Source of the DNA: Pseudomonas paralactis
Lineage (GTDB): Bacteria; Pseudomonadota; Gammaproteobacteria; Pseudomonadales; Pseudomonadaceae
NCBI RefSeq assembly: GCF_001439735.1
Contig: NZ_JYLN01000002.1
Span: 558,001-622,000 of the forward strand
Direction of reading: 5' to 3'
DNA length: 64,000 nucleotides
The position numbers and the translations under genes were made by a program. The notes under the pieces were generated by a model. The model was not told the origin of the DNA. It ran no database searches and saw only the letters and a program-made list of their open reading frames with translations. Of the stretch, positions 30,686 through 43,072 are shown piece after piece (within the stretch, counting starts at the first letter, position 1; every line of letters begins with the position of its first letter).

Positions 30686-32028
30686 GCCAAAGCCTCCACG
30701 GCGCGGGCGAACAGCTGACCGCGCTCTTCGTAATTCTTGAACATGTCGAAACTGGCGCAGGCCGGCGACAGCAGCACCGCATCACCCGGCTGGGCCAGGG
30801 CTTTGCAGTGGGCAATGGCGTCATCCAGCGAAGTCGCACGTACTTGCGGTACAGCGTCACCGAGGGCGGCGGCGATCAGGTCTGAATCGCGGCCCATCAG
30901 CACCACGGCGCGGCAATGGGCGGCCACTGGCGCTTTAAGGTCCTTGAAGTCGGCACCCTTGCCATCACCACCGGCGATCAGCACCAGCTTGCCGTCGATA
31001 TCGGCACCCAGGCCTTCGATGGCCGCCAGGGCCGCACCGACGTTGGTGGCTTTGGAGTCGTTGTAATAGCTGACGCCATTGAGGTCGCGCACCCACTGGC
31101 AGCGATGCTCAAGCCCGGCAAAGGTGCGCAGGCTGGCGAGCATGGCGTCGAATGGCAGGCCAACCGCGTGACCGAGCGCCAAGGCCGCCAGGGCATTGGA
31201 CTGGTTGTGTGCGCCACGGATCTTCAGTTCGCGTACCGGCATCAGGTTCTGGAATTCGAACGCCAGGTATTTCTCGCCGTTCTCTTCACGAATGCCGAAG
31301 CCTTTGAAGTCCGGTTTGCCCAGGCCGAACGTCCAGCAGGGCATGCCCTCGCCCATCAGCGGACGGCTCAGGGCATCCTGACGGTTGACGACAAATTGCC
31401 TGGCGCCACGGAAAATCCGGTGCTTGGCCAGGTGATAAGCCGGCAGGCCGCTGTAGCGGTCCATATGGTCTTCGCTGACGTTCAGTACCGTCGCCACTTC
31501 GGCGCCCAGGTCGTGGGTGGTTTCCAACTGGAAGCTCGACAATTCCATCACGTACAGCTCGACGTCGTCGCTGAGCAGGTCCAGGGCCGGCACGCCAAGA
31601 TTGCCGCCGACAGCCACACGCTTGCCCGCCGCCGCTGCCATCTCACCCACCAGGGTGGTAACGGTGCTCTTGGCGTTGGAACCGCTGATGGCCACGATCG
31701 GCGCCTTCGCGTTGCGCGCGAACAGGTCGATATCGCCGGACAGCTTCACGCCGCGGGCCGCAGCGGCTTGCAGGGCGGGCGTCGCCAGGGCCAGGCCGGG
31801 GCTCACGTAGAGCTCATCGGCACGGCACAGAAACTCGACATCCAGCTCGCCACAACGCACTTCCACGTGCGGGTAGTCACGGCGCAGCGTGACCAGCTCC
31901 GGTGGATTTTCCCGCGTATCGGCCACAGCAAACGACGTGCCCCGGTTCGCCAGGAAGCGAACCAGGGACATGCCGCTCTTGCCGAGGCCGACAACGATGC
32001 GGAAGTGGTCTGAAGCGATCAGGGACAC
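30682..32028 (-). CDS. murD: UDP-N-acetylmuramoyl-L-alanine--D-glutamate ligase
   Basis: 448 residues. Adds D-Glu to UDP-MurNAc-L-Ala. The N-terminal nucleotide-binding segment RIVVGLGKSGMSLVRFL is at 10-26. The P-loop reads GSNAKST at 116-122, a variant of the commoner GTNGKST that I believe is usual in pseudomonads. NVSEDHMDRY and YNDSKATN (the latter with the carbamylated-lysine and substrate region nearby) and LIAGGDGKGADF complete the family pattern. Six bases separate it from mraY, and it overlaps ftsW by 4. Confidence 0.98.
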   Translation of the reverse strand: MSLIASDHFRIVVGLGKSGMSLVRFLANRGTSFAVADTRENPPELVTLRRDYPHVEVRCGELDVEFLCRADELYVSPGLALATPALQAAAARGVKLSGDIDLFARNAKAPIVAISGSNAKSTVTTLVGEMAAAAGKRVAVGGNLGVPALDLLSDDVELYVMELSSFQLETTHDLGAEVATVLNVSEDHMDRYSGLPAYHLAKHRIFRGARQFVVNRQDALSRPLMGEGMPCWTFGLGKPDFKGFGIREENGEKYLAFEFQNLMPVRELKIRGAHNQSNALAALALGHAVGLPFDAMLASLRTFAGLEHRCQWVRDLNGVSYYNDSKATNVGAALAAIEGLGADIDGKLVLIAGGDGKGADFKDLKAPVAAHCRAVVLMGRDSDLIAAALGDAVPQVRATSLDDAIAHCKALAQPGDAVLLSPACASFDMFKNYEERGQLFARAVEALA

Positions 32029-32034
32029 TCGTTT

Positions 32035-33117
32035 CTACCTCAGTTTCAGGGTGGCAAGGCCGACCAGTACCAGAATCACGGTGATGATCCAGAAGCGGAC
32101 AATCACGCGTGGCTCAGGCCAGCCCTTGAGTTCAAAGTGGTGGTGAATCGGCGCCATGCGGAACACACGACGCCCGGTCAATTTGAAGGACGCCACCTGG
32201 ATGACCACCGACAGGGTTTCCATCACGAACACACCGCCCATGATGAACAGCACGATTTCCTGGCGAACGATCACCGCGATGGTGCCCAGGGCAGCGCCCA
32301 GCGCCAGCGCGCCGACGTCACCCATGAAGACTTGTGCCGGGTAGGTGTTGAACCACAGGAACCCAAGGCCGGCACCAATCAGCGCGCCGCAGAACACGAT
32401 CAGCTCACCGGCACCCGGTACATAAGGAATCAGCAGGTACTCAGCGAATTTCACGTTACCCGACAGGTAGCAGAAGATGCCGAGTGCGCCGCCCACCATC
32501 ACGGTCGGCATGATCGCCAGGCCATCGAGGCCGTCGGTCAGGTTCACCGCGTTGCTGGAGCCGACGATCACGAAATAGGTCAGCACCACGAAGCCGACAC
32601 CCAGTGGAATGCTCACGTCCTTGAGCATCGGGATGATCAAGGTGGTCTCGACTGCGCTCGGGGCAGTTGTATAGAGGAAAATCGCCGCAGCGAGGCCGAA
32701 CACCGACTGCCAGAAATACTTCCAGCGGCTTGGCAGCCCCTTGGAATTTTTCTCGATGACTTTGCGGTAGTCATCCACCCAGCCGATGGCACCGAACAGC
32801 AGGGTTACCAGCAGCACCACCCACACGTAGCGGTTATGCAGGTCGGCCCAGAGCAAGGTGCTGACGCCGATGGACGACAGGATCAGCGCACCACCCATGG
32901 TCGGCGTGCCGGACTTGGACAGGTGCGACTGCGGGCCGTCGTTACGAACCGATTGACCAATTTGCAGGTTCTGCAGGGTGCGGATCATCCACGGCCCCAG
33001 GAACAGTGACAAAGACAGCGCGGTCAGAATACCCAGGATCCCGCGCAGGGTCAGGTACTGGAAGACCGCGAAGCCTTTGTGGAACTGTTGCAGATACTCA
33101 GCCAGCAGCAGCAGCAT
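32035..33117 (-). CDS. mraY: Phospho-N-acetylmuramoyl-pentapeptide transferase
   Basis: 360 residues from ATG at 33117, the standard MraY length; a start at 33144 would add nine residues taken from the murF end. Makes lipid I in the inner membrane from UDP-MurNAc-pentapeptide and undecaprenyl phosphate. About ten membrane helices. Catalytic motifs: GWVDDYRKV with paired aspartates, [11 protein letters not shown], and the C-terminal loop [13 protein letters not shown] with clustered histidines. Overlaps murF by 1 base. Confidence 0.98.
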   Translation of the reverse strand: MLLLLAEYLQQFHKGFAVFQYLTLRGILGILTALSLSLFLGPWMIRTLQNLQIGQSVRNDGPQSHLSKSGTPTMGGALILSSIGVSTLLWADLHNRYVWVVLLVTLLFGAIGWVDDYRKVIEKNSKGLPSRWKYFWQSVFGLAAAIFLYTTAPSAVETTLIIPMLKDVSIPLGVGFVVLTYFVIVGSSNAVNLTDGLDGLAIMPTVMVGGALGIFCYLSGNVKFAEYLLIPYVPGAGELIVFCGALIGAGLGFLWFNTYPAQVFMGDVGALALGAALGTIAVIVRQEIVLFIMGGVFVMETLSVVIQVASFKLTGRRVFRMAPIHHHFELKGWPEPRVIVRFWIITVILVLVGLATLKLR

Positions 33118-34487
33118 TAATGTTTCTCCGTACTTGAGCCACACAAGGCTGCGACGACGTTTTCCATCACCGCGCTGCGCGATCCCTTGATCAAAATGGT
33201 TGTGTGTTTGTCGTGTTCAGACGCCGTCAGCGCCTGGATCAGTTCAGCCTGCGTCGCGAAATGCCGCGCACCGGGGCCGAAGGCGTTGACCGCATGAATC
33301 ATGTTCGTGCCGACTGCGTAGAGCGCATCCACCTTAGCGGCGGCATAGGCACCGACTTCACGGTGGCCTTGTTCAGCCCAATCGCCCAATTCGCCGATAT
33401 CGCCCAGCACCAGCACCTTGCGCCCATCAAAGCCCTTGAGCAGGTCCACGGCGGCATTGATGGAGGACGGGTTGGCGTTGTAGGTGTCATCAATCACACG
33501 CATGCCGTTGCCGGCCAATTGCGCCACGGTGCGACCCTTGACCGGCTGCACCGCGCCCAGGCCGGTGGCAATACCGAACAGCGACACACCCAGGGCATGG
33601 GCAGCGGCGGCGGCGGCCAGGGCGTTGGCGACGTTATGGTTGCCCAGCAGGTTCAACTGCACGTGTTCGCTGCCTTGCGGGGTATGCAAGGTGAAGGACG
33701 GGCAACCGCGGGCGTCGACGGTAATGTTTGAGGCATGGAAGTCGGCCGCTGCATTGAGCACCGCAAACGTCAGCACCTTGCGCCCGGCAGCGCGTACACG
33801 CCAGGTCTCGAAAGCCTTGTCGTCCAGGTTCAGCACAGCGGTGCCTGAGGCATCGAGGCCTTCAAGGATTTCGCCCTTGGCTTCGACGATTTTGTCCGGC
33901 CCGCCGAACTCGCCGACATGGGCGGTACCGGCATTATTGATAATGGCAACGTGAGGCTTGGTCAGCGCCACGGTGTAGGCGATTTCGCCAATGCGCGAAG
34001 CACCCAGTTCGATCACGGCGGCCGTGTGTTCCGGAGCCAGTTCGAGCAGGGTCAGCGGTGCGCCGAAATCATTGTTGAGGTTGCCACGGGTCGCAAGCAC
34101 CGGTCCGCGCGTACGCAGGACTCCGGCAAGCAGTTCCTTGACCGTGGTCTTGCCGCTGGAGCCGGTAATGGCCGCCACCGGTTTGTCAAAAGCAGCGCGG
34201 TTGAGCGCGCCCAGTTGGCCCAGGGCCAGGCGGGTATCGGCAACCAGCAATTGCGGCAAGGTGGAGTCGGCCACTTCACGCTGCACCAAGGCACCGACGG
34301 CACCTTTGGCGGCGACTTCGTTCAGGTAATCGTGACCATCGAAGCGCGGTCCTGCCAAGGCGACAAACAACTGCCCAGGCTGAATGTTGCGACTGTCGAT
34401 GCTGACGCCGTTGAAGGTGCAATCGCTGGACACGACACGGGCCGACAAGGCCAGGGTGAGTTCGCTGAACTTCATGACTTTAAGCAT
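33117..34487 (-). CDS. murF: UDP-MurNAc-tripeptide--D-alanyl-D-alanine ligase
   Basis: 456 residues. Adds D-Ala-D-Ala to the UDP-MurNAc tripeptide, completing the cytosolic pentapeptide. N-terminal domain [21 protein letters not shown]-loop [14 protein letters not shown] near 110; metal-site region [12 protein letters not shown]-terminal [14 protein letters not shown] and [12 protein letters not shown]. Two possible starts (ATG 34487 or ATG 34475, four codons in) cannot be separated; the first gives an 8-base overlap with murE. Confidence 0.97.
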   Translation of the reverse strand: MLKVMKFSELTLALSARVVSSDCTFNGVSIDSRNIQPGQLFVALAGPRFDGHDYLNEVAAKGAVGALVQREVADSTLPQLLVADTRLALGQLGALNRAAFDKPVAAITGSSGKTTVKELLAGVLRTRGPVLATRGNLNNDFGAPLTLLELAPEHTAAVIELGASRIGEIAYTVALTKPHVAIINNAGTAHVGEFGGPDKIVEAKGEILEGLDASGTAVLNLDDKAFETWRVRAAGRKVLTFAVLNAAADFHASNITVDARGCPSFTLHTPQGSEHVQLNLLGNHNVANALAAAAAAHALGVSLFGIATGLGAVQPVKGRTVAQLAGNGMRVIDDTYNANPSSINAAVDLLKGFDGRKVLVLGDIGELGDWAEQGHREVGAYAAAKVDALYAVGTNMIHAVNAFGPGARHFATQAELIQALTASEHDKHTTILIKGSRSAVMENVVAALCGSSTEKH

Positions 34488-35942
34488 GGGCGACCTCCCA
34501 GGCAGTCAAGGCGTGATCGGCCTCGACCAGATCGGAGAAGGCATGACGCTCGCCGTTGATTTCCTGGTAGTCCTCGTGGCCCTTGCCCGCCAGCACCACC
34601 ACGTCGTCAGCGCTGGCGCTGGCAATCAGTTGGGCAATGGCGGCGCCGCGACCGGCAACGAAGGTGGCCTTGGAGGCATCTTTGAAGCCGGCACGGATGT
34701 CATCGAAAATCTGGTTTGGGTCTTCGCTGCGCGGGTTGTCGTCGGTGACAAGTACGCCGTCGGCCAAACGCTCGACGATCTCAGCCATCAATGGACGCTT
34801 GCCGCGATCGCGATCACCGCCGCAACCGAACAGGCACAGCAATTTGCCCTTGGCATGTGGGCGCAGCGCTTCGAGGACTTTTTCCAGGGCGTCCGGAGTA
34901 TGGGCGTAATCGACCACCACCAGCGGCTGCTTGCCGCCACCCAGGCGTTGCATACGGCCAGCCGGACCTTCCAGCTTGGGCAGTACGCGCAGAATTTCAT
35001 CCAGGGCGTAATCCAGACCCAGCAATGCGCCGATGGCGGCGAGGACGTTGCTCAGGTTGAAGCGACCGAGCAAGGTACTGCGCAAGTGGTGTTCACCCTG
35101 GGGCGTGACCAGCGTGGCGCGTACGCCTTCGTCATTGAACTGGGCTTCGCGGCAATACAGGTAGGCACTGGAATCGTTCAGGCTATAGCTGATCAAGCGT
35201 GCTTCGCTTTCTTCGCCAGCCAGTTGACGGCCAAATGCGTCATCGAGGTTGATTACCCGGCACTTAAGATCATTCCAGGCAAACAGCTTGGCCTTGGCGG
35301 CGGCGTACGCCTCCATGGTGCCGTGGTAGTCAAGATGATCGCGGGACAGGTTGGTCATCACCGCTACGTCAAAAGCCAGGGCAGCCACTCGCCCTTGATC
35401 CAGGCCGTGTGAGGAGACTTCCATGGCAACTGCCTTGGCACCGGCCTTTTTCAGGTCGGCCAGGGTCGCTTGCACGGCAATTGGATTGGGCGTGGTATGC
35501 AGGCCGCTTTGCAGCGCGCCATAAAAGCCGGTGCCGAGGGTGCCGACAATGCCGCAGTGCTGGCCCAACAGGTCAAGGGCCTGGGCGACCAATTGGGTCA
35601 CGCTGGTCTTGCCATTGGTGCCGGTCACGCCGATCAGGTTGAGCTGACGGCTCGGGTCGCCGTAAAAACGCCCGGCGATGTCGGAAAGCTGTGCAGCCAG
35701 GCCCTTGACCGGAATCAACGGCACGTCGGTGATCGGCAGCACAGTGGCGCCTTCCACTTCATAGGCCACAGCCGCCGCGCCGCGCTGCAGGGCGTCTGCG
35801 ATATGGGCACGCCCATCGAACTTGCCGCCAGGCACCGCCAGGAACAGGTCACCGGCGCGTACGTTGCGGCTGTCCAGGCTCAGCTCGCGAATCAGCAGAT
35901 CGCGGCCGGCATGGGCAAAAATCTTATTGAGGCTCAGAGACA

Positions 35943-35943
<1 letters not shown>
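34480..35943 (-). CDS. murE: UDP-MurNAc-L-Ala-D-Glu--meso-diaminopimelate ligase
   Basis: 487 residues. Adds the third residue of the stem peptide. The P-loop GVTGTNGKTSVTQL is near 110-123. NLSRDHLDYHGTMEAY and VDYAHTPDALEKVL mark the catalytic and C-terminal domains. The motif DDNPRSEDPN contains DNPR, the signature for meso-diaminopimelate rather than lysine. Shares one base with the ftsI stop and overlaps murF by 8. Confidence 0.98.
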
Positions 35944-37974
<2,031 letters not shown>

Positions 37975-37978
<4 letters not shown>

Positions 37979-38922
37979 CGCAACTTCTCCGCGACGCGCA
38001 TGACGGCGCTACGGGAACGTGGGTTGGCCTTGAGCTCGGCTTCGGAAGCGAACTGCGCTTTGCCATGGATTTTGATTTTCGGCACAAAGGCTTCGAAACG
38101 TACCGGCAGGTTGCGCGGCAGGTTGTCGGACTCGCCCTTGACCAGACGACGCATGAACAGCTTGACGATGCGGTCTTCCAGAGAGTGGAAGCTGATCACC
38201 ACCAGGCGACCGCCCACTTCCAAAGCATCCAGAGCGGCTTCAAGGCCAGCTTCCAGATCGCCCAATTCGTTGTTGACGTGAATGCGCAGGCCCTGGAACG
38301 CGCGGGTCGCCGGGTTCTTGCCCTTTTCCCACGCAGGGTTAGCGACCTTCAACACTTCGGCCAGGTCGGCGGTACGCTCGAACGGCTGGATTTCCCGACG
38401 CTCGACCACGGCACGCGCCATGCGGCCTGCGAAGCGTTCTTCGCCGTATTCCTTGAATACGCGGGCGATTTCTTCCACCGGTGCGGTGGCAATGAACTGG
38501 GCAGCGCTGACACCACGAGTGGGGTCCATGCGCATGTCCAGTGGGCCGTCGTTCATGAAGCTGAAGCCGCGCTCCGGGTCATCAAGCTGCGGCGAAGACA
38601 CGCCCAGGTCGAGCAAAACCCCGGCCACCTTGCCCGCCATGCCGCGCTCGGCAACTTCGGCACCCAACTCGGCAAAGCTGCGCTGCACAACGACAAAGCG
38701 GCCGTCTTCGGCCGCTAGCGCTTGCCCGGTGGCAATCGCTTGAGGGTCCTTATCGAACCCGAGGAGCTTACCGTCGGGCCCGAGCCGGCTGAGTATCAAA
38801 CGACTGTGCCCGCCCCTGCCGAAGGTGCCATCCAGATAGCAGCCATCCGCGCGTACGGCGAGAGCCTCAACGGCTTCGTCAAGCAGTACGGTGATGTGGT
38901 TAAAGCCGCTATCTATAGTCAC
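37975..38922 (-). CDS. rsmH: 16S rRNA (cytosine1402-N4)-methyltransferase
   Basis: 315 residues (also called MraW). Methylates N4 of C1402 in the ribosomal P site; RsmI, encoded nearby at 40179, adds the 2'-O-methyl to the same nucleotide. SAM-binding loop [16 protein letters not shown] is at about 29-44, with [20 protein letters not shown] in the middle and [15 protein letters not shown] near the C-terminus. Overlaps mraZ and ftsL by 4 bases each. Confidence 0.98.
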
Positions 38923-39374
38923 AGGATCAAATCACGCAGTTCATCAGGCATGGCGCCCGGTTGTTGAATAGCAGCCAGGTCTGCTGCAGAAACAGCGTCC
39001 CAGGCATCTTCGTCCCACAATTGGAACTTGTTCAGTTGGCCTACCAGCATTGCGCGCTTGTCGAGCTTGGCGTACTCGCGCAGACGCGGCGGCACCAGGA
39101 AACGACCGCTGCCATCGAGTTCAAGGTCGACGGCATTGCCGATCAGCAAACGCTGGAGGCGGCGGTTTTCTTCACGCAATGAAGGCAGCGCGCGCAACTT
39201 GGTTTCAATCAACTCCCACTCATCGAGCGGGTAAACACACAAACATGGATCAACGGCGTCAATCGTGATGATTAACTGCCCTGAACTTCGCGAAATGAGC
39301 TCGTCACGATACCGGCTCGGCATGGCGAGACGGCCTTTTGCATCGAGACTGATAGCGTTAGCTCCGCGAAACAC
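38919..39374 (-). CDS. mraZ: Transcriptional regulator MraZ
   Basis: 151 residues from GTG at 39374, with GGAG 10 bases upstream. Two tandem SpoVT/AbrB-like half-domains carry the DxxxR signature: [15 protein letters not shown] (N-terminal) and [16 protein letters not shown] (C-terminal). MraZ forms ring-shaped oligomers and represses the dcw promoter by binding three GTGGG-type repeats; such repeats lie at 39416-39440 just ahead of this gene. First gene of the cluster, so it is likely autoregulated. Confidence 0.97.
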   Translation of the reverse strand: MFRGANAISLDAKGRLAMPSRYRDELISRSSGQLIITIDAVDPCLCVYPLDEWELIETKLRALPSLREENRRLQRLLIGNAVDLELDGSGRFLVPPRLREYAKLDKRAMLVGQLNKFQLWDEDAWDAVSAADLAAIQQPGAMPDELRDLIL

Positions 39375-39415
39375 AGATGCGTTTCTCCAAATTTTAGCGT
39401 TTTACGTTCAAAAAA

Positions 39416-39440
39416 CCCACTTTGTGCCACTTTCCGCCAC
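39416..39440 (-). promoter_or_regulatory. MraZ operator (three pentamer repeats)
   Basis: On the minus strand the order is GTGGC-N5-GTGGC-N5-GTGGG, a 10-base period. This is the spacing known for MraZ boxes (GTGGG repeats with 5-base spacers). Two of the three repeats end in C instead of G. The box begins 8 bases downstream of the -10 element, so bound MraZ would cover the transcription start. Confidence 0.85.
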
Positions 39441-39448
39441 TTGCGCAC

Positions 39449-39478
39449 ACTATAGGAATGCGCCCACCACACCGTCAA
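39449..39478 (-). promoter_or_regulatory. Main dcw promoter (sigma70-like)
   Basis: Minus strand: TTGACG at 39473-39478 and TATAGT at 39449-39454, spacer 18 bases. Expected start near 39442, directly at the MraZ repeats. It is the only strong promoter seen ahead of mraZ. The gap between here and rnpB (39479-39732) is AT-rich and has a hairpin CTGCCAA-N4-TTGGCAG (39653-39670) but no gene. Confidence 0.75.
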
Positions 39479-39732
39479 GGCGCGTATTCAAGGAAAAGCC
39501 TTACAGAACGGAGATTTAGGAAGGTAAAAGGAGGAGAAACGAGAGTTTGACGATGTTTTTGACTCAACAACGGCAAATAGCTCATGGAGCTACGACTTAA
39601 AGTTAAAGTAATTTATTAAGAGTAAGATTTTTTTGGTATTACGAAGACGCATCTGCCAATGATTTGGCAGGGAGGGATTCTTGCGTTACTACCGGGTTTG
39701 CGCACGAGATTCGAACGCAAGGAAAAAAGGTG

Positions 39733-40084
39733 GAGAGTCGATCTGTAAGCCGGGTTCTGTCTTGAACAGTCATTCGTCTACGATGGCCATCACTGGACAT
39801 CTTTAGCAACCTACCCGGTCCCAGCGCGGGCCACGCCTTGGGACCCTATTTGGTCTTGCTCCAAGTGGGGTTTACCTAGCCACGAACTGTTGCCAGTCGC
39901 GCGGTGCGCTCTTACCGCACCTTTTCACCCTTACCGGCACCGAAGTGCTTAGGCGGTTATTTTCTGTGGCACTTTCCGTAGGCTCACGCCTCCCAGGCAT
40001 TACCTGGCACTTCGCCCTATGGAGCCCGGACTTTCCTCCCCCCCCTAATTTTCATAGAGGGCAGCGACTGTCCAATCGACTCTC
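39733..40084 (-). ncRNA. rnpB: RNase P RNA (bacterial type A)
   Basis: About 352 nt on the minus strand. The 5' part contains the conserved GAGGAAAGTCCGGGCTCC, then CATAGGGCGAAGTGCCAGG and the CCTACGGAAAGTGCCACAGA stretch. The 3' end is AGAACCCGGCTTACAGATCG followed by ACTCTCC. The ends GGAGAGTCGAT and ATCGACTCTCC pair to form helix P1. It is the catalytic subunit that matures tRNA 5' ends. Ends are judged from the P1 helix and may be off by a few bases. Confidence 0.96.
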
Positions 40085-40092
40085 CGCCGCGC

Positions 40093-40121
40093 AGGTTAAC
40101 GGCACGAGGGTCTGAGGACAA
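40093..40121 (-). promoter_or_regulatory. Probable rnpB promoter
   Basis: Minus strand: TTGTCC (40116-40121), a 17-base spacer, then TAACCT (40093-40098). The start would fall about 7-9 bases later, at the first bases of the RNase P RNA. The elements are imperfect matches. Confidence 0.55.
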
Positions 40122-40178
40122 GTATTAAAGTGCAGCAGTGCCATCATGTTCGGACGAAATACAGGTTTGACCCCGGAA

Positions 40179-41051
40179 CTATTCGGCCTTCTGTTTATCG
40201 AGCGCCACTTGATACAACACGTTTTTGCGCACGCCGGTAATTTCTGCGGCAAGGGCCGCAGCACGCTTTAGCGGCATCTCCTTGAGCAACAAATCAAGGA
40301 CGCGCATGGCTTCACTGCCCACAGCATCTTCATTCTCCGGCGCAGTCCAGCCGGCCACCAGCACCACACATTCGCCGCGCTGCTGATTGCTGTCGCCCTC
40401 GACAAACGCCCGCAACGCCTCCAGCGGCAGCCCCTTGAGGGTTTCGAAGGTCTTGGTCAACTCCCGGGCCAGCAAGGCCAGGCGCTCGCCGCCGAACACC
40501 AGTTCCATATCCTGCAGGCATTCAAGGATGCGGTGCGGAGCTTCGTAGAAGATCAGGGTGCGTGGCTCTTCCTTCAGGGCCTGAAGGCGTGCGCGACGCC
40601 CTACTGCCTTGGCCGGCAGGAAACCTTCAAAAATAAAACGGTCCGACGGCAAGCCTGCGGCAGATAATGCGGCAATCAGCGCGCACGCTCCCGGAACAGG
40701 CACTACATTGATACCAGCGGCGCGTGCCTGGCGGACCAGGTGGTATCCCGGATCGGAAATCAACGGCGTCCCCGCATCGGAGATCAGCGCTACATCGTCA
40801 CCGGCCAGCAAGCGGGTGATGAAACGGCTGCCTTCTTCGCGCTCATTGTGCTCATGGCACGCTGCCAGTGGCGTGCTGATACCAAAATGCTGCATCAATC
40901 GTTGGGAGTGCCGCGTGTCTTCCGCCGCGATCAATTTAACCTCGCGCAACACCTTCAGCGCCCGGGCACTGATGTCGTCCAGGTTGCCAATGGGCGTCGC
41001 CACCACAAAAAGCGAGCCAGCAGTGGAATTCAATGGACCTGGAGCAGTCAA
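40179..41051 (-). CDS. rsmI: 16S rRNA (cytidine1402-2'-O)-methyltransferase
   Basis: 290 residues from TTG at 41051 (reads MTAPGPLN), chosen because GAGGTG lies upstream and the family starts close to GSLFVVATPIGNLDDI. A longer frame to 41084 adds residues not expected in RsmI. Tetrapyrrole-methylase fold: VVATPIGNLDDISARAL at the N-terminus, AEDTRHSQRLMQHF, SDAGTPLISDPGYHLV and FEGFLPAK. It adds the 2'-O-methyl to C1402, the residue also modified by RsmH. Divergent from lpoA, as in many gammaproteobacteria. The extreme start is uncertain. Confidence 0.93.
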   Translation of the reverse strand: MTAPGPLNSTAGSLFVVATPIGNLDDISARALKVLREVKLIAAEDTRHSQRLMQHFGISTPLAACHEHNEREEGSRFITRLLAGDDVALISDAGTPLISDPGYHLVRQARAAGINVVPVPGACALIAALSAAGLPSDRFIFEGFLPAKAVGRRARLQALKEEPRTLIFYEAPHRILECLQDMELVFGGERLALLARELTKTFETLKGLPLEALRAFVEGDSNQQRGECVVLVAGWTAPENEDAVGSEAMRVLDLLLKEMPLKRAAALAAEITGVRKNVLYQVALDKQKAE

Positions 41052-41260
41052 AACGCACACCTCGATGGTTGGCAAAAGCCACATTGTAGCGCGTAGACGC
41101 CTTGAAAATATGCCATCACGGTGGATGCCGTTTCAGCCAGCCTTTGCCAATCGCAACATTTACACGACCTAAATCCACGGTTTAACGCCACTAACATCGC
41201 GCCTGGGCCAGTGCTTGGGTACACTTCCACGCTAATTTGATCGGTATCAGGAACACTTAC

Positions 41261-43072
41261 ATGATCGCTTGCCTGCGGCTGCTCTCCGCCCTCTGCCTCG
41301 CTGCCTTGCTGGCTGCTTGTGCCAGCTCGCCCTCGTCCAGCCTTGGCGACCTGCCACGGACTCCGGATGCCAGTATCGAGCAACTGCTCGAACAGGCGAC
41401 GAACGCCAACACGCCAGAAAAGGCTGCCATGCTGCGCCTGAGTGCGGCAGACCTGGCCTACCGGCAAAACAACCCCGGCCGCTCGTCGCAGATTCTTGCG
41501 CAGGTGCCCCTGGATGCTCTCAAGCCCGCCGCGCAGATATTTGCCAGCACCCTGGCCGCCGAACTGGCGATGACACGCAACCAGCCCAAGGCGGCATTGG
41601 CGGCGCTGAACCATCCCAGCCTGCAAAGCCTGAAGGAGCTGCCGGCAGACCAACAGATCCGCACCGGCACCGTGCACGCCCGCGCTTATGAAGCAGACGG
41701 CCAGACCCTGGCCGCCGCTCGCGAGCGGGTTGCCATGGCACCGCTGCTCACAGGTGACGCCGCCGCAAGCAATCATGAAGCCATCTGGGTACTGATTGCC
41801 GCGCTGCCGGCCGAACAGCTGCAAGCCAGCGGCAACCCGACACTCGATGGCTGGGTGACCCTGGCCCAGGCAGTCAAGGGCGCCGGCACCCTGGAGCAAC
41901 AACAGGCTGCCATCGATACCTGGCGCGCGCAGAACCCGGGCCACCCGGCAGCGGTGCAACTGCCGACGCCATTGACCAAACTCAAGGAGCTGGCCAGCCA
42001 GCCCCTGAACAAGATTGCAGTGCTGCTCCCGCAGGAGGGCCCGCTGGCTTCGGTCGGCAAGGCGCTGCGTGAAGGTTTCATGGCGGCTCACTACCAGGCC
42101 GAACAGGCCGGGCAGAAGGCGCCGGTCATTGAGTTCTACGACAGCTCGCGCCTGAGCTCTCTTGATGATTTTTACGCCAAGACCCAGGCCGCCGGCGTGC
42201 AACTGGTGGTAGGCCCGCTGGAAAAGCCCCTGGTCAAACAACTCAGCGCACGCCCGCAATTGCCGATCACCACCCTGGCACTCAATTACAGCGAGACCGA
42301 TCAAGCCCCGGCGCAACTGTTCCAATTCGGCCTGGCGGCTGAAGACGAAGCCCGTGAAGTGTCGCGCCGCGCCCGTGCCGACGGCCTGCATCGCGCCGCT
42401 GCCATGGTGCCCCGTGGCGAATGGGGCGAGCGTGTCTACAAGGCCTTCCGCCAGGATTGGGAAGCCAATGGCGGCACTGTGATGGGCGTCGAGTATGTCG
42501 ATCAGCCTGTGGCACTGGCCCAGCAGATCGCCGACCTGTTCCAGTTGCGTAAAAGCGAAGGTCGCGCCAAGAGCCTGCAAAGCACGGTCGGCACCGACGT
42601 TGCCGCCCAGCCTTCACGTCGCCAGGACATTGAGTTCATCTTCCTGGCCGTCACCCCGCAACTGGCCCAGCAGATCAAGCCCACCCTGAACTTCCAGTAC
42701 GCCGGCGATGTGCCGGTCTACGCCACGTCCCATGTCTTCAGCGCCAGCGGCGACCGCAACCAGTACCTGGACATGACCAACGTGATGTTCTGCGAAACCC
42801 CTTGGCTGCTGGACACCACCGACCCGCTGCGCAACCAGGTCGCCGCGCAATGGCCGCAAGCCAATGGCAGCCTGGGCCGTCTGTACGCGATGGGCGTCGA
42901 CGCCTACCGCCTGGCACCACGCCTGGGCCAACTCAAGGCACTGCCCGACACCCGTGTCGACGGCCTCTCGGGCAATCTGGGCATCAGCGCCAACCAGCGC
43001 GTTGATCGCCAGATGCCATGGGCGAAGTTCGTTGGCGGCGCCATCCAGCGCCTGCCCGATACCCCACGCTGA
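41261..43072 (+). CDS. lpoA: Outer-membrane lipoprotein activator of PBP1A
   Basis: 603 residues from ATG at 41261 (AGGAA upstream; a TTG at 41237 is less likely). Lipoprotein signal peptide with lipobox LLAAC, modified Cys at residue 20. The N-terminal half is helical TPR-like (about 30-260). The C-terminal half is a type 1 periplasmic-binding-protein fold, starting KIAVLLPQEGPLASVGKALREGF. In enterobacteria LpoA crosses the periplasm and stimulates PBP1A. Pseudomonads use LpoP for PBP1B, so the partner here should be PBP1A but is inferred. Its stop shares bases with the yraN start (TGATG). Confidence 0.92.
   Translation: MIACLRLLSALCLAALLAACASSPSSSLGDLPRTPDASIEQLLEQATNANTPEKAAMLRLSAADLAYRQNNPGRSSQILAQVPLDALKPAAQIFASTLAAELAMTRNQPKAALAALNHPSLQSLKELPADQQIRTGTVHARAYEADGQTLAAARERVAMAPLLTGDAAASNHEAIWVLIAALPAEQLQASGNPTLDGWVTLAQAVKGAGTLEQQQAAIDTWRAQNPGHPAAVQLPTPLTKLKELASQPLNKIAVLLPQEGPLASVGKALREGFMAAHYQAEQAGQKAPVIEFYDSSRLSSLDDFYAKTQAAGVQLVVGPLEKPLVKQLSARPQLPITTLALNYSETDQAPAQLFQFGLAAEDEAREVSRRARADGLHRAAAMVPRGEWGERVYKAFRQDWEANGGTVMGVEYVDQPVALAQQIADLFQLRKSEGRAKSLQSTVGTDVAAQPSRRQDIEFIFLAVTPQLAQQIKPTLNFQYAGDVPVYATSHVFSASGDRNQYLDMTNVMFCETPWLLDTTDPLRNQVAAQWPQANGSLGRLYAMGVDAYRLAPRLGQLKALPDTRVDGLSGNLGISANQRVDRQMPWAKFVGGAIQRLPDTPR

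Noticed and set aside
30682..32028. Altered P-loop of MurD (GSNAKST) as a defect
   Set aside because: The lysine and Ser/Thr needed for phosphate binding are kept, and I believe this form is usual in Pseudomonas MurD.
39653..39670. Hairpin between rnpB and mraZ as an rnpB terminator
   Set aside because: The stem is good, but no U-run follows on the minus strand and it lies over 60 bases past the RNA end.
41048..42580. 510-codon minus-strand frame opposite lpoA
   Set aside because: lpoA has a lipobox and full family structure on the plus strand; the antisense frame has none.
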